A stretch of 64,000 bases of DNA, taken from positions 1 to 64,000 of the forward strand of contig JAJFIV010000007.1 in NCBI GenBank assembly GCA_021774625.1, read 5' to 3'. The notes under the pieces are model-generated. The model was given only the letters and a program-made list of their open reading frames with translations. It ran no database searches and was not told the DNA's origin. The translations under genes were made by a program, and so were the position numbers. Shown in pieces: positions 50,727 to 63,020 of this stretch. The stretch's first letter is position 1. Every line of letters starts with the position of its first letter. The stretch comes from Alphaproteobacteria bacterium (GTDB lineage Bacteria; Pseudomonadota; Alphaproteobacteria; Sphingomonadales; JAKSBY01).

Positions 50727-52006
50727 TGTTGGCGCAAAGCAAGAGCAAAGATCAGTCCATCAAAGACCTGATGCAAAATATGGGTCAGGCGGCCCGGACC
50801 GCTGCCAAATGTCTGATGACGGCGGATACCGCCGCTAAAAATGCAGCGCTGATCGAATCCGCGAGTGCGATCCGGGCCAATGCGTCCACCATTCTTACGG
50901 CCAACAATAAGGATATCGCCGCAGCAAAGACCCGGCAACTGACGCCTGCCCTGATTGACCGGCTGTATCTGGACCCGGATCGCCTTGAAATGATGGCCGC
51001 CGGTTTGCAAGCCATCGCCGCCCTGCCGGACCCTGTCGGCAGTGTGATTTCCAGCCGGGAAAGACCCAACGGGTTGCGCATCGAAAAAATCCGCATCCCG
51101 CTGGGCGTGATCGGCATCATTTATGAAAGCCGGCCCAATGTCACCGCCGATGCCGGGGCGCTGGCGCTGAAATCCGGCAACGGGGTTATTCTGCGCGGCG
51201 GCTCGGAAAGCTTTCTCACCAATCAGACGATCCAATCCTGTCTCAAAACCGGGCTCCGGAAAGCCGGGCTGCCGGAAGACGCTATTCAGCTTGTGCCGGT
51301 AACGGAGCGGGAGGCGGTCGGTGAAATGCTGCAAATGACCGGTCTGATCGATGTGATTATCCCGCGCGGCGGACAATCCCTGGTGAAGCGCGTTCAAAAG
51401 GAAAGCCGGTTGCCGGTGCTGGCCCATCTTGCCGGGCTCTGTCATGTGTATATCGATGGCGCCGCCGATGCGAAAAAGGCAATCGCCATCACGCTCAATG
51501 CCAAAATGCGCCGGCCCGGAATTTGCGGCGCGGCGGAAACTCTACTGGTGGACCGGAAAGCATTTCATATATTGCCTGCGCTTCTTACCGAACTTATAGC
51601 AAATGGATGCGAGATACGCGGCGATGAACAGGTCCGGGCGCTCGATCCGAAGATCAGGGCCGCTTCGCCGGCAGACTGGGAAACCGAATATCTTGATGCC
51701 ATCCTGTCCGTCAAAATGGTGGACGGGGTGGACGGGGCCGTCACCCATATTACCCGCTATGGGTCCGGCCATACGGACTGCATCGTCACCGAGGACGCCA
51801 TGGTCGCCGACCGGTTCCTGCGCGAAGTGGACAGCGCCATTGTCCTGCACAATGCATCGACCCAGTTTGCAGACGGCGGAGAATTCGGCATGGGTGCGGA
51901 AATTGGCATCGCTACCGGACGATTGCATGCGCGGGGGCCGGTGGGACTTGAGGAACTGACCACATACAAATATGTGGTCCGTGGCGATGGGCAGACCCGC
52001 CCTTGA
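50723..52006 (+). CDS. proA: Gamma-glutamyl phosphate reductase
   Basis: A 427-residue NADPH-dependent enzyme, the second step of proline synthesis. Conserved sequences are [32 protein letters not shown], the catalytic-cysteine region [14 protein letters not shown] and [20 protein letters not shown] (key part [14 protein letters not shown]). It starts inside the proB stop and its own stop overlaps the TTG start of nadD. Confidence 0.97.
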   Translation: MMLAQSKSKDQSIKDLMQNMGQAARTAAKCLMTADTAAKNAALIESASAIRANASTILTANNKDIAAAKTRQLTPALIDRLYLDPDRLEMMAAGLQAIAALPDPVGSVISSRERPNGLRIEKIRIPLGVIGIIYESRPNVTADAGALALKSGNGVILRGGSESFLTNQTIQSCLKTGLRKAGLPEDAIQLVPVTEREAVGEMLQMTGLIDVIIPRGGQSLVKRVQKESRLPVLAHLAGLCHVYIDGAADAKKAIAITLNAKMRRPGICGAAETLLVDRKAFHILPALLTELIANGCEIRGDEQVRALDPKIRAASPADWETEYLDAILSVKMVDGVDGAVTHITRYGSGHTDCIVTEDAMVADRFLREVDSAIVLHNASTQFADGGEFGMGAEIGIATGRLHARGPVGLEELTTYKYVVRGDGQTRP

Positions 52007-52641
52007 CCGGTTTTCCCCCATCCGTCCCCGGCGTCGATCTTTGGCGCGGATTGAAAATCGGCCTCATGGGCGGCTCGTTCAATCCGGCCCATGAAGGGCA
52101 TCTGCATATCAGTCTGGATGCGCTGAAACGTCTGGATCTCGACCATATCTGGTGGCTGGTTTCGCCGCAAAATCCCCTGAAGTCGGAAAAGAATATGGCG
52201 GCCTTCGACCAAAGACTGGCAAGCGCCCGCGAGACGGCCCGCCATCCCCGCATCCATGCCACGGACCTGGAACGCCGCCTCGGCACCCGCTATACCATTG
52301 ATACCGTCACCACGCTTCAGAGCAGAATGCCCGCAACCCGCTTTGTCTGGCTGATGGGCGCTGACAATTTTTCCACTTTCACGAAATGGAAAGACTGGCA
52401 GGGAATAATGAACAGTATTCCCGTTGCGGTTTTCGACCGCCCGGGATATGCTTTGCAGGGCTTAACAGGAAAGGTGGCCGTGCGATATAAAGAGTGGCGG
52501 TTTTTATCCCATCGATTTCAGACGCTTGCAGCAGCCGACCCGCCTGCCTGGGCCTTTATTTTTTGCAACCGTCATTTTCAGTCATCGACTGCGCTTCGGA
52601 AATCCGGCGAGGCTTTTTCTGCCGGGCAACCTTTATTATGA
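52003..52641 (+). CDS. nadD: Nicotinate-nucleotide adenylyltransferase
   Basis: A 212-residue enzyme of NAD synthesis. It has the nucleotidyltransferase motif [29 protein letters not shown] and the C-terminal ISSTxIR-like segment, here [10 protein letters not shown]. The start is a TTG overlapping the proA stop (TTGA). An ATG at 52066 is too deep in the nucleotide-binding motif to be the start. It is followed by rsfS, the usual order. Confidence 0.93.
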   Translation: MTGFPPSVPGVDLWRGLKIGLMGGSFNPAHEGHLHISLDALKRLDLDHIWWLVSPQNPLKSEKNMAAFDQRLASARETARHPRIHATDLERRLGTRYTIDTVTTLQSRMPATRFVWLMGADNFSTFTKWKDWQGIMNSIPVAVFDRPGYALQGLTGKVAVRYKEWRFLSHRFQTLAAADPPAWAFIFCNRHFQSSTALRKSGEAFSAGQPLL

Positions 52642-52660
52642 AAAGAAGGAGTAATATTTT

Positions 52661-53062
52661 TTGCAGCTAACCGAAGATAAGCCTGCCAGCGGCAGCACCC
52701 CAAAAAAGGCCCTTCCCGCCGACCAGCTTTTGAAGATCGCACTGGATACGCTGAACGATAACAAGGCGGAAGAGATTGCAACCATCGAACTTTCAGGAAA
52801 AACCAGCATCGCCGATTACATGGTGATTGCCAACGGCCGCTCCCAGCGTCAGGTCGGCGCTCTTGCCAATTATCTGACCGAAGCCATTAAAAAAGCCGGG
52901 CACACTTATTGTCAGGTTGAAGGCCTGCCTCAGGCGGACTGGGTGCTGATTGATGCAGGCGACGTGATTATCCATGTCTTCCGCCCGGAAGTCCGCAGCT
53001 TTTATAATCTCGAAAAAATGTGGTCGGTGGATCTTTCGGATAACGAAACGGCACAACCCTGA
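52661..53062 (+). CDS. rsfS: Ribosome silencing factor RsfS
   Basis: A 133-residue protein that binds L14 and blocks subunit joining in starvation. Typical sequence: IADYMVIANGRSQRQVGALA, DWVLIDAGDVIIHVF and FYNLEKMW. The start is a TTG at 52661, set by AGAAGGAG about 9 bases upstream; there is no ATG in the N-terminal part. It is followed by rlmH after 15 bases. Confidence 0.95.
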   Translation: MQLTEDKPASGSTPKKALPADQLLKIALDTLNDNKAEEIATIELSGKTSIADYMVIANGRSQRQVGALANYLTEAIKKAGHTYCQVEGLPQADWVLIDAGDVIIHVFRPEVRSFYNLEKMWSVDLSDNETAQP

Positions 53063-53077
53063 TCCGGGCGGCGGTAT

Positions 53078-53536
53078 ATGAAAATCATCATTGCTGCTGT
53101 TGGCCGTATGGGAAAGGGCCCTGAAAAGCAGTTGATCGAAACCTACAGCCGCCGCATCGCCTGGCCCTTTAAGATTATTGAGGTCGAGGAAAGGCGTTCG
53201 ATCAAAGGGAAAGAGCGGCAAAAATCAGAAGCGGAGAAGCTGCGCGCGGCCATCCCTAAAGGCGCGAAAATCATTATGCTTGATGAAAGGGGCAAAGCAC
53301 TTTCCAGTGAGGCCTTCGCAAAAACCATTGAAGGATTTCATGAGCAGGCTATTAACACTTTATGTTTTATCATCGGCGGGGCCGATGGCCTGGATGCAGG
53401 GCTGAAGCATGAAGCGGATATGGTTCTGTCTTTTGGTCCGCAGACCTGGCCCCATATGATGGTGAGGGCGATGCTGACCGAGCAGGTGTACAGGGCCATG
53501 ACAATCTTGACCGGGCACCCCTATCACCGGAGCTAG
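53078..53536 (+). CDS. rlmH: 23S rRNA (pseudouridine(1915)-N3)-methyltransferase RlmH
   Basis: A 152-residue SPOUT-fold methyltransferase acting on pseudouridine 1915. The knot region shows LDERGKALSSEAFA, FIIGGADG and FGPQTWPHMMVRAMLTEQVYRA (key parts WPHMMVR and LTEQVYRA). The length matches the family. GGGCGG lies upstream of the start. It belongs to the rsfS-rlmH pair common to most bacteria. Confidence 0.96.
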   Translation: MKIIIAAVGRMGKGPEKQLIETYSRRIAWPFKIIEVEERRSIKGKERQKSEAEKLRAAIPKGAKIIMLDERGKALSSEAFAKTIEGFHEQAINTLCFIIGGADGLDAGLKHEADMVLSFGPQTWPHMMVRAMLTEQVYRAMTILTGHPYHRS

Positions 53537-53557
53537 GAAAAAGGAACGACAGAGAGC

Positions 53558-55120
53558 ATGAGCAACGCACCTAAACCGGTTCTTCTCTGTATCCTGGATG
53601 GCTGGGGCCATCGGGAAGAGGCGGCGGATAATGCCATCAGGCTTGCCGCCACACCGGTTTATGATCATCTCTGGCAGACGTCCCCCCATGCCTTGCTGGC
53701 AACATCGGGCGCTGCCGTTGGCCTGCCCGATGGTCAGATGGGAAATTCCGAAGTCGGACATATGAATCTGGGCGCCGGCCGCATTGTATTGCAGGATCTG
53801 CCGAAAATAGATCGGGCTTTTTCCGAAGGCGGGCCGGAGGACAACCCGGCGTTTGAGGATATGATCGCAAAGCTGGAACAGTCGGGCGGGACCTGTCATT
53901 TGATGGGATTGCTGTCACCAGGCGGGGTCCACAGCCATCAGGCCCATATGGCGCAGCTTGCCAAGGCTGTCGCGGAAAATGGCGTGCTGGTTCAAATCCA
54001 TATGTTTCTGGACGGGCGGGATACGCCGCCGAAAAGCGCCCTGCAATATATTGCGGCCTTTGAAAAAGCCGTCAGGGGGGCCGGTGATATCCGTATGGCA
54101 ACGGTTTCAGGGCGCTATTATGCCATGGACCGCGATCAACGCTGGGACCGGGTGGAAAAGGCTTATCGGGCGCTGGTCTCGGGCGAAGGACAGACGGCGG
54201 CGACGGCAAAAGAAGCCGTTGAGCATGCTTACGCCCGGGACGAAAGCGACGAATTTGTCCTGCCCACAGTTATTGACGCATATGACGGCATGAAGGACGG
54301 CGATGGCGTCCTGATGGCCAATTTCCGGGCGGACCGGGCGCGGGAGATTCTGACTGCGCTTGCGGACCCGGACTTTGACGGATTCCCGCGGAAGGCCGTG
54401 ATTGATTTTGCGGCAAGGACCGGCATGACGGACTATTCCAGCGTTCTGAACCAATGGTTTACCAGCCTGTTTCCGCCGGAAGCGGTCGAGGCGAGCCTCG
54501 GCGAAGTGATTTCCAAAGCGGGCCTCAAGCAATTACGCATCGCCGAGACGGAGAAATACGCCCATGTCACTTTCTTCTTCAATGGCGGAGAAGAAAAGGT
54601 TTCTGACGGGGAAGACCGGGAACTGATCCCTTCGCCCAAAGTCGCCACCTATGATTTAAAGCCGGAAATGTCCGCCTATGAGGTCACCGATAAACTGGTG
54701 GCCGCCATTGGTTCCGGCAAATATGATCTGATCGTCGCCAATTATGCCAATCCCGACATGGTTGGCCACACCGGTATTATGGCAGCGGCCATCAAAGCGG
54801 TGGAATGTATCGATGCCTGCCTGGGCCGTCTGAAATCAGCCATCGGGGCCGCGGGCGGCGTCATGCTGATTACTGCCGATCATGGCAATGTCGAATTGAT
54901 GCGGGACCACCAAACGCAACAGGCCCACACCGCCCACACCACGCTGGAGGTGCCTATCCTGCTGGTCAACAGTGACATTCCCTTGTCGAACGGACGCCTT
55001 GCCGATGTCGCCCCGACCGTGCTTGCCCTGATGGGTCTTGAAAAGCCGCCGCAAATGACCGGCCGGTCGTTGCTGGACTATGCCGGAGCAGAAAAAGGGG
55101 TGCGCCATGCGTCTCTTTAA
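53558..55120 (+). CDS. gpmI: 2,3-bisphosphoglycerate-independent phosphoglycerate mutase
   Basis: A 520-residue manganese enzyme of glycolysis that converts 3- to 2-phosphoglycerate. The alkaline-phosphatase-like motif includes the phosphoserine in GNSEVGHMNLG; metal ligands lie in LDGWG, GRDTPP and ITADHGNVE with HTTLEVP. The length is usual. The 3' end overlaps the EnvC-like gene by 14 bases. Confidence 0.97.
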   Translation: MSNAPKPVLLCILDGWGHREEAADNAIRLAATPVYDHLWQTSPHALLATSGAAVGLPDGQMGNSEVGHMNLGAGRIVLQDLPKIDRAFSEGGPEDNPAFEDMIAKLEQSGGTCHLMGLLSPGGVHSHQAHMAQLAKAVAENGVLVQIHMFLDGRDTPPKSALQYIAAFEKAVRGAGDIRMATVSGRYYAMDRDQRWDRVEKAYRALVSGEGQTAATAKEAVEHAYARDESDEFVLPTVIDAYDGMKDGDGVLMANFRADRAREILTALADPDFDGFPRKAVIDFAARTGMTDYSSVLNQWFTSLFPPEAVEASLGEVISKAGLKQLRIAETEKYAHVTFFFNGGEEKVSDGEDRELIPSPKVATYDLKPEMSAYEVTDKLVAAIGSGKYDLIVANYANPDMVGHTGIMAAAIKAVECIDACLGRLKSAIGAAGGVMLITADHGNVELMRDHQTQQAHTAHTTLEVPILLVNSDIPLSNGRLADVAPTVLALMGLEKPPQMTGRSLLDYAGAEKGVRHASL

Positions 55121-56336
55121 GGTCATATTTGTCTGCTTCCCTGTTCTTGCGCTGATGGCCGCGCAACAGCCGGATGAGAATGAGAAACTGCGCAATATTG
55201 AAAATCAGATCGAAAAAAGTGAAAATCGCCGTCAGGACCTGACCCGGCAGGCGGAAGAGGCCGCAGCGGAAATCACCCGATTGTCGGAACAGCTGGTTGC
55301 CCTGGCGTCCCGTGTACAGGCGTATGAGGAACAGGCCACCACACTTGAGGCTGATATCATCAGGCTTGATGCGGACCGTTTGGAAAAAGAGACCGTGCTT
55401 GAGACCAAAAAACTACAATTGATGGAAACGCTGGCAGCGCTGGAACGGTTGAGCCAGACCCCGCCGGAACTTCTTCTGGCGCGGCCTGCAGAGGCAACCG
55501 ATACGGTCAGAAGCGCCGGCCTTCTGGCCACGGTCCTGCCGGAAATCAAGGACCGCGCCGATGAAATAAAAATGGATATTTCAGCACTGAAACAAGTCCG
55601 GAGCGAACTGGAAAGGGACAGAAAGGCGCTTGCCGACGCGCTGACCGGGCTCAACCAGGATCAGCGGTCCATGGACAGTATCCGCTTGGCCCGGCAGGAA
55701 CAGCGTAAACGCTATCTGGCTGATGCCGACAATGAACAGGCGCGAATCGCTAAACTGGCGACCGAGGCAAAGGACCTGCGTTCCCTGCTCGAAAAACTCG
55801 AAACGGAAAGAAACCGGCGCGCCCAGGCGGCGGCAGATGCCGCAAAACGTCTTGGCAAGCCGTCCCAAGAGCGAAAATTCGCCAGCCTTCCGTCTCCGTC
55901 AAAATCATTTTCCGGCGCCAGAGGCAACCTGCCTCTCCCGGTGCGCGGATCGATTGTGGAACGGTTTGGCGCCGCAACGGATGCCGGAAAATCTAAGGGA
56001 ATCCGCATTGCAACGCGGGAGGGCGCACAGGTGATTGCCCCCCATGATGGCGAAGTGGTTTTTGCCGGACCGTTCCGGGCTTACGGCCAGCTCTTGATCA
56101 TTGCCCATGGAGAGGGGTATTATACGCTGCTTGCCGGAATGAAAAGGATCGACGGATCGGTCGGTCAAACGTTTCTTGCCGGTGAGCCGGTGGGCGTTAT
56201 GGGGAATGCCACCAAGGCGGTGGGCGGCGCTACGAATGCCTCCACGGCGCCGGAGCTTTATGTTGAAATCCGGCGCGGAGGAGAACCAGTTGACCCAGTA
56301 CCATGGCTTCAGGCCGCAAACAGAAAGGTAAGTTGA
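55107..56336 (+). CDS. envC: EnvC-like murein hydrolase activator (degenerate LytM domain)
   Basis: A 409-residue periplasmic protein. A signal peptide is followed by a coiled coil at about 25-260. A C-terminal LytM/M23 domain follows (about 285-400), starting LPVRGSIVERFGAATDAG. The metal ligands are lost: the HxxxD region reads KGIRIATREG and the HxH site reads ELYVEIR. It should therefore not cut peptidoglycan but activate amidases during division, as EnvC does. I start at the ATG at 55107 (MRLFKVIF). The stop overlaps the ctpA start. Confidence 0.9.
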   Translation: MRLFKVIFVCFPVLALMAAQQPDENEKLRNIENQIEKSENRRQDLTRQAEEAAAEITRLSEQLVALASRVQAYEEQATTLEADIIRLDADRLEKETVLETKKLQLMETLAALERLSQTPPELLLARPAEATDTVRSAGLLATVLPEIKDRADEIKMDISALKQVRSELERDRKALADALTGLNQDQRSMDSIRLARQEQRKRYLADADNEQARIAKLATEAKDLRSLLEKLETERNRRAQAAADAAKRLGKPSQERKFASLPSPSKSFSGARGNLPLPVRGSIVERFGAATDAGKSKGIRIATREGAQVIAPHDGEVVFAGPFRAYGQLLIIAHGEGYYTLLAGMKRIDGSVGQTFLAGEPVGVMGNATKAVGGATNASTAPELYVEIRRGGEPVDPVPWLQAANRKVS

Positions 56337-57643
56337 TGTTAAAAAAAATAATCCTTGCAGCGGGTTTTTCAGTATCGCTTTTGATGGCGGGAAGTGTAAC
56401 AGCCGCTTCCAATTCCGACACTTACCGGCAGCTTGAGCTGTTGATGGATGTGTTTGAACGCATTCGCGCCGAATATGTCGAGGGCGTTGAAGATGAAGAA
56501 CTGATCGAAGCGGCCATTAACGGCATGCTGTCGTCGCTCGATCCCCATTCCAGTTATATGGGTCCCGATAATTTCCGGCAGATGCAGGTTCAGACCCGCG
56601 GGGAATATGGCGGGCTCGGAATGGAAGTCACGATGGAAAATGGTGTGGTCAAGGTGATTGCGCCGATTGACGATACCCCGGCGTCAAGAGCGGGTATATT
56701 GAGCGGTGATTATATCACACATATTAATGGGGAGCCGATTCTCGGCCTTACCCTTGATGACGCTCTGGAAAAAATGAAGGGACCGGCCGATACAAACGTG
56801 AATATTACGGTTGTCCGGGAAGGGCTGGATGAACCGATGGAGCTTGACCTCACCCGCGCCATGGTACGTTTGCGGTCCGTTCTGAACAGGATTGAGCGGG
56901 ATAATATCGGTTATGTCCGCATTACCACCTTTAACGAACAGGCCACCCGGGGTCTGCGCAAAGCCATCCGCGAAATGCAGGAGGAGCTTGGCGATGATAT
57001 GCAGGGTCTGATCCTTGACCTTCGCAACAATCCCGGCGGTCTGCTGGATGAAGCGATCGGCGTATCCGATACGTTCCTCGGGCGGGGCGAGGTAGTTTCC
57101 ACCCGTGGCCGCCGCGAGAGGGACCATGAACGCTATAACGCCCAGACCGGCGATTTAACCGACGGTCTGCCGGTGATTGTTCTGGTCAATGCCGGGTCTG
57201 CCTCGGCTTCAGAAATCGTTGCCGGCGCCCTGCAGGATCATAAGCGGGCCATTGTTGTCGGCGAGCAGAGTTTTGGTAAAGGCACGGTGCAGACGGTAAT
57301 CCCGCTGAGCGCCGAGTCCGCCATGCGGCTGACCACATCGCGCTATTATACCCCAGCCGGCCGGTCAATCCAGGAAGAGGGGATTGAGCCGGACATTGAA
57401 GTTATACAGCCGCTGCGGCGGCCGGACGGTTCGGAATTCACGCCCCGGCGGGAACGCGACCTGCGCGGCCACCTTGCCAACGGCTCGGTCAATCCGTATC
57501 CGGAAGAATATGATGATGTGGAAGCCACCGGCCACATGCCGCCGGCGCTGGAGGATGAAGACGGCAATTTGATCGACTTTCAGCTCCAGTATGCTCTGGA
57601 TCTGCTCAAGGGAATTTCCATTGCAGATGCGACCATAAACTAG
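56336..57643 (+). CDS. ctpA: Carboxy-terminal processing protease (S41 family)
   Basis: A 435-residue periplasmic serine protease. A signal peptide (about 1-24), a PDZ domain (about 85-165, GLGMEVTMENGVV) and the S41 catalytic domain are visible, with the nucleophile in NAGSASASEIVAGAL and lysine in GEQSFGKGTVQ. The C-terminal 70 residues are a helical tail. I start at the ATG at 56336, which overlaps the EnvC-like stop (TGATG). The EnvC-CtpA pair works in cell envelope maintenance. Confidence 0.95.
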   Translation: MLKKIILAAGFSVSLLMAGSVTAASNSDTYRQLELLMDVFERIRAEYVEGVEDEELIEAAINGMLSSLDPHSSYMGPDNFRQMQVQTRGEYGGLGMEVTMENGVVKVIAPIDDTPASRAGILSGDYITHINGEPILGLTLDDALEKMKGPADTNVNITVVREGLDEPMELDLTRAMVRLRSVLNRIERDNIGYVRITTFNEQATRGLRKAIREMQEELGDDMQGLILDLRNNPGGLLDEAIGVSDTFLGRGEVVSTRGRRERDHERYNAQTGDLTDGLPVIVLVNAGSASASEIVAGALQDHKRAIVVGEQSFGKGTVQTVIPLSAESAMRLTTSRYYTPAGRSIQEEGIEPDIEVIQPLRRPDGSEFTPRRERDLRGHLANGSVNPYPEEYDDVEATGHMPPALEDEDGNLIDFQLQYALDLLKGISIADATIN

Positions 57644-57676
57644 CGGACTGGCGTTTACATACGGGAGCGCCAATAG

Positions 57677-58804
57677 GTGGCACAACGTCCATCAAATAAA
57701 ATTTCCGGTGAAAAAATCAGCGTGTCCAAAAAGGGCGCGCTGATTGCCGCCTGGGCCGGAACGGTCACTGTGCTTGCGGTCATTATTCTGTGGCTGCAGC
57801 TAAGTTACGGACCGGACCCCGTGATCACGGAAAACCATACCAGCGCGCCCGGTCCCGCGACCGAGACAGCGGGATCACCGGGTGCCGCCGAGGGTGAAAC
57901 GCAGACAGTCAGCGTCGCGCAGAAAGACAGTCCGCCCCCGCAGGTTGCCCCTGCTCCGCAGGAAACCGCACAGGCGGCGGAACAGACATCCCCGCCCCGG
58001 CAATTGGCCGGGCTTGATCCGGCGCTGGTGGAAAACGGACCCTATGGCCCAATCCCGAAAAGGGCGGCGGACGGCCGGGAACCGTGGCGGACCTACGCTG
58101 CGCCCTTCACGCCGGGTGTTGATACGCCACTGATATCCATCGTCATTGTCGGTCTGGGTCTCAACCACAATGTGACGCAAACCGCGATAGATAGCCTGCC
58201 GCCGGCGGTGACATTGGCATTTTCCCCTTATGGCCGGGATCTCGAAAGCTGGGTGGCGAAAGCGCGTTCGGCAGGTCACGAGGTTTTGGTCATGCTGCCC
58301 ACGGAACCCCTGGATTATCCCACCAATGATCCGGGACCGCACACCTTGCTGACGTCCCTGCCGACAGAAGATAATCTCGACCGGCTTTATTATGTGCTGA
58401 GCCGTTTTCAGGGTTATGTGGGACTGGTCAATGACATGGGCTCCAAATATACGGCGTCTGCCGAGGCCATCCGTCCGTTGATGGAGGAGTTGCGGGACCG
58501 CGGCCTGCTTTTTCTCGACAGCAGGACCACCCGTTATACAGTGGGCGCGCAGCAGGCGCGGACCGTCGGCACCGCGCGGGCGATCAACAACCGCTATATC
58601 GATAACCAGGCCATTGCCGGTGAGATCGACCAGCATCTGACCGATTTGCAGACAACAGCGGAAGGGCTGGGCGTGGCCGTCGGTATCGGGCGGCCCTATC
58701 CGGTCACTTTTGAGCGGATTGCCGCCTTTGCCGAACGGCTGCAAGGCAGCAATGTCCGCCTTGCGCCAGTCACCGCCGTCGCCAATAAACAGGCCATCCA
58801 GTAA
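57677..58804 (+). CDS. Divergent polysaccharide deacetylase family protein (YibQ-like)
   Basis: A 375-residue protein with an N-terminal membrane anchor (about 24-45), a proline- and glutamine-rich linker (about 55-115) and a divergent polysaccharide deacetylase domain from about 140 ([48 protein letters not shown]). The pattern differs from true deacetylases, so a metal-dependent activity is not certain. It starts with GTG. The EnvC-CtpA-YibQ order is common in proteobacteria. rppH follows directly. Confidence 0.88.
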   Translation: MAQRPSNKISGEKISVSKKGALIAAWAGTVTVLAVIILWLQLSYGPDPVITENHTSAPGPATETAGSPGAAEGETQTVSVAQKDSPPPQVAPAPQETAQAAEQTSPPRQLAGLDPALVENGPYGPIPKRAADGREPWRTYAAPFTPGVDTPLISIVIVGLGLNHNVTQTAIDSLPPAVTLAFSPYGRDLESWVAKARSAGHEVLVMLPTEPLDYPTNDPGPHTLLTSLPTEDNLDRLYYVLSRFQGYVGLVNDMGSKYTASAEAIRPLMEELRDRGLLFLDSRTTRYTVGAQQARTVGTARAINNRYIDNQAIAGEIDQHLTDLQTTAEGLGVAVGIGRPYPVTFERIAAFAERLQGSNVRLAPVTAVANKQAIQ

Positions 58805-58806
58805 TC

Positions 58807-59295
58807 ATGACTAATCCGCAAACGCTCCCTTACCGGCCCTGTGTCGGGATGATGGTAATCAACCGGGACGGCCTTGTTTTTGCCGGTCAGCGCATCGACA
58901 CCACCATGGAAGCCTGGCAGATGCCCCAGGGCGGAGTTGATGACGGCGAGAATCTGGAAACCGCGGCGCTTCGCGAACTGGAAGAAGAAATCGGCACCGG
59001 GAATGTGGATATTCTGGGCCGGACGCCGGACTGGCTGACCTATGATCTGCCACCGGAATTGGTAGGCAAAGTATGGAAAGGCCGATATCGCGGTCAAAAG
59101 CAGATATGGTTTGCCATGCGGTTTTTGGGAGAGGATTCCGAAATCAATATCACAACGGCGCATCCGGAATTTTGTGAATGGCGATGGATAAGCGCAAATG
59201 CGCTCCCGGGATTGATCGTCCCCTTCAAACGAAAATTATACCAGGACGTGATGAACCAGCTTGGTCATCATATTCCTAAATCGCGGCGCGTTTAA
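58807..59295 (+). CDS. rppH: RNA pyrophosphohydrolase RppH
   Basis: A 162-residue Nudix hydrolase that removes pyrophosphate from the 5' end of mRNA and starts decay. It begins [12 protein letters not shown]. The Nudix box is [22 protein letters not shown] (key residues G-x5-E-x7-REx2EExG). [19 protein letters not shown] is typical near the end. It overlaps the convergent ferritin-like gene by 20 bases. Confidence 0.95.
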   Translation: MTNPQTLPYRPCVGMMVINRDGLVFAGQRIDTTMEAWQMPQGGVDDGENLETAALRELEEEIGTGNVDILGRTPDWLTYDLPPELVGKVWKGRYRGQKQIWFAMRFLGEDSEINITTAHPEFCEWRWISANALPGLIVPFKRKLYQDVMNQLGHHIPKSRRV

Positions 59296-60103
59296 GTCTA
59301 GCGGTGCGGAACCGGACCACCCACCAGGCGGCTTTGGCGGAAAGTTTGCCAAGCCAGCCTTCAGATTTCAGATCGGCCGCGCGCAGGATCATCTTGGCAG
59401 CCGTTTCAATATGGGCAAAACGATAGAGCGACATGGCCCGCCGCCAATAGGCCAGGGCGAATTTCTTGCGGTCGTAAGGATTGGCGGCCTGATCTGTCAC
59501 ATTGGCCGCATAGAAGGCATAGGCCAGTTCATCATCTTCCGCTTCCGCAACCCGGCCAAACGCCACCTTCAGCCGCTGGCGGATGGAGAGCCTGCGGCCA
59601 TTGGTATAGCGCTGGCGATGTTTTTCAAACAGCCGGTAATGGAAAAACTCATCAGTGGCGATCTGGCGGCAGATTTCCTTGAGAACCGGTTCTTCCGTGG
59701 CGTCCCGAATCGCAGAATAGAAGGACGATGTGCCGGTTTCCACCACACAGCGGGCGATCAGTTCGCCGACTTCGGACCCCCGCACCGACTGAGTGGCCTC
59801 CAGCGGCAATTGATATCCTTCGCGAAAGCGTTCGAGGCTTTTTCCAAAGGAAAATTCCGGGTCCGCCAGTTCCGCCCAACGGCCAAGCGCATCGCCATGC
59901 TGGGCTTCTTCCACACCCCAGACTTCAATCGCCTTTTGGAAATCCGGATCGTCAGTGAAAATATTGCAGAGATAGGTAACATAATCGCCGCTGTTGGCTT
60001 CCACTAGGGCGGCGGCCTTAACCGTCTGCAACAGTTCGGGATCGACCTTTTCAGGGTCGAACCGGTCCCAGGGGATTTTATCCAGTGTCCAGCGTGACGA
60101 CAT
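59276..60103 (-). CDS. Ferritin-like domain protein
   Basis: A 275-residue helical protein with a four-helix ferritin-like fold. Likely di-iron ligands are E in [11 protein letters not shown] and H in [12 protein letters not shown] in [13 protein letters not shown] and D/E-x-x-H in [10 protein letters not shown]. The substrate and reaction are unknown. I start at the ATG at 60103; an upstream frame to 60166 is open but lacks family sequence. Its last 20 bases overlap rppH in convergent arrangement. It lies beyond the end of the ATP synthase operon. Confidence 0.82.
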   Translation of the reverse strand: MSSRWTLDKIPWDRFDPEKVDPELLQTVKAAALVEANSGDYVTYLCNIFTDDPDFQKAIEVWGVEEAQHGDALGRWAELADPEFSFGKSLERFREGYQLPLEATQSVRGSEVGELIARCVVETGTSSFYSAIRDATEEPVLKEICRQIATDEFFHYRLFEKHRQRYTNGRRLSIRQRLKVAFGRVAEAEDDELAYAFYAANVTDQAANPYDRKKFALAYWRRAMSLYRFAHIETAAKMILRAADLKSEGWLGKLSAKAAWWVVRFRTARLKRAAI

Positions 60104-60196
60104 TCTTCGCACTCCACAAGCAGGGGAGTATACGGAATGTGACGTCTTTATGTCAAAGACGATCACTTCGTAATTTATTTACCCACAAGGAAAAAG

Positions 60197-60601
60197 TCAG
60201 TTCATCGCAGACAGAATAGCCGAAAACTGCGCGAGTTCCGCCACAAGACGCACACGATCATCATCGTTTTCCACATCCTCGATATCTTCCTTAAGATCGG
60301 CGATTTTCTGTTCTACATCGCCGCGGTCCAGATCTTTCAGAAAAAGCGCCTGTTCCGCAAGGATCACCAGGCCTTCCGGGGTCACTTCCGCAAAGCCGCC
60401 GGCAACATAAATCCGGTCGATCTCCCCGCCGTCCGTCTGATAGACATCAATGATCCCGGGCCGGATGGTCGACATGACCGGAGCATGGTGCGCCATGACA
60501 CCGAAATCGCCTTCGCTTCCCGGCACCACAACCATATGGACCGATGCATCCATCAACAGGTGTTCGGGTGAAACAAGCTCGAAGCGGAGGCTGTCCGTCA
60601 T
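60197..60601 (-). CDS. atpC: ATP synthase F1 epsilon subunit
   Basis: A 134-residue epsilon subunit that couples the rotor and limits ATP hydrolysis. The beta-barrel part has LVSPEHLLMDASVHMVVVPG (key part SPEHLLMD) and GDFGVMAHHAPVMS. The C-terminal helical part is short. It follows atpD by 17 bases and ends the operon. No clear hairpin terminator lies in the next 90 bases. Confidence 0.97.
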   Translation of the reverse strand: MTDSLRFELVSPEHLLMDASVHMVVVPGSEGDFGVMAHHAPVMSTIRPGIIDVYQTDGGEIDRIYVAGGFAEVTPEGLVILAEQALFLKDLDRGDVEQKIADLKEDIEDVENDDDRVRLVAELAQFSAILSAMN

Positions 60602-60618
60602 GGGTTTTTCCTAAATCC

Positions 60619-62067
<1,449 letters not shown>

Positions 62068-62100
62068 CTAAACTCCTCGTTCCTTGTGAGCCCACTGGCC

Positions 62101-62994
62101 CTATAGCGCTTCCGCGCCCGAAATAATTTCAATCAGTTCCTTGGTGATGGCGGCCTGCCGCGACCGGTTATAGGTCAGGGTCAGCCGATCAATCATATCG
62201 CCCGCATTACGGGTTGCATTATCCATCGCCGTCATGCGCGCGCCCTGCTCGCTGGCGGCATTCTCCAGAAGCGCCCGGAAGACCTGCACCGCGATATTGC
62301 GCGGCAAAAGCGCTTTCAGAATTTCTTCTTCACCGGGCTCATATTCATAAGCCGCACCCTTGAGATCGGGCCCGGCCTGCTCCACACCGGCATCATCCGT
62401 GATGGAAGCCGGGATCAGCTGCTGACCGGTAACGACCTGGGTCAGCGCCGACTGGAAGCGGGCATAAAACAAGGTGCAGACATCAAGCTCGCCATCCTCA
62501 AACATCGAGAGAAGCCGCTCGGCGATGGGCGCCACGTCACCAAAGGCAAGCCTTTTGGCATGGCTCATATCGAAGGTATCGAGAATCATGGACCGGTAAT
62601 CCCGGCGCAGCAGGGCGAGGCCTTTTTTCCCGATACAGAGAATTTTGACCGTCTTGCCTTCCTTCAGCAACGCCTCAATTCTCACTCTCGCCGCCTTGAC
62701 GATAGAGGTATTGAAGCCGCCGCAAAGGCCGCGTTCCGATGTTGCCACCACAATCAGATGCACATCGTCCCTGCCCGTCCCCGCCAACAGCGGTGGCGCC
62801 CCGGCATTGACGCCGACATTGGATGCAAGGCCGGAAAGAACCCGTTCCATCCGCTCCGCATAGGGCCGGGCCGCCTCGGCCGCTTCCTGGGCGCGGCGCA
62901 GTTTCGACGCCGCGACCATTTTCATGGCCTTGGTGATCTTCTGCGTGGACTTCACGCTGTTGATGCGGATTTTTAGGTCCTTAAGAGACGGCAT
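62101..62994 (-). CDS. atpG: ATP synthase F1 gamma subunit
   Basis: A 297-residue rotor shaft protein. The N-terminal helix begins [20 protein letters not shown]. The conserved GLCGGFN lies near 80, and the C-terminal helix carries [19 protein letters not shown]. The sequence is of full length for the family. It is coded between atpA and atpD in the usual order. Confidence 0.98.
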   Translation of the reverse strand: MPSLKDLKIRINSVKSTQKITKAMKMVAASKLRRAQEAAEAARPYAERMERVLSGLASNVGVNAGAPPLLAGTGRDDVHLIVVATSERGLCGGFNTSIVKAARVRIEALLKEGKTVKILCIGKKGLALLRRDYRSMILDTFDMSHAKRLAFGDVAPIAERLLSMFEDGELDVCTLFYARFQSALTQVVTGQQLIPASITDDAGVEQAGPDLKGAAYEYEPGEEEILKALLPRNIAVQVFRALLENAASEQGARMTAMDNATRNAGDMIDRLTLTYNRSRQAAITKELIEIISGAEAL

Positions 62995-63020
62995 GATCTG
63001 ATCCGGTTCTTATCCTGTGT

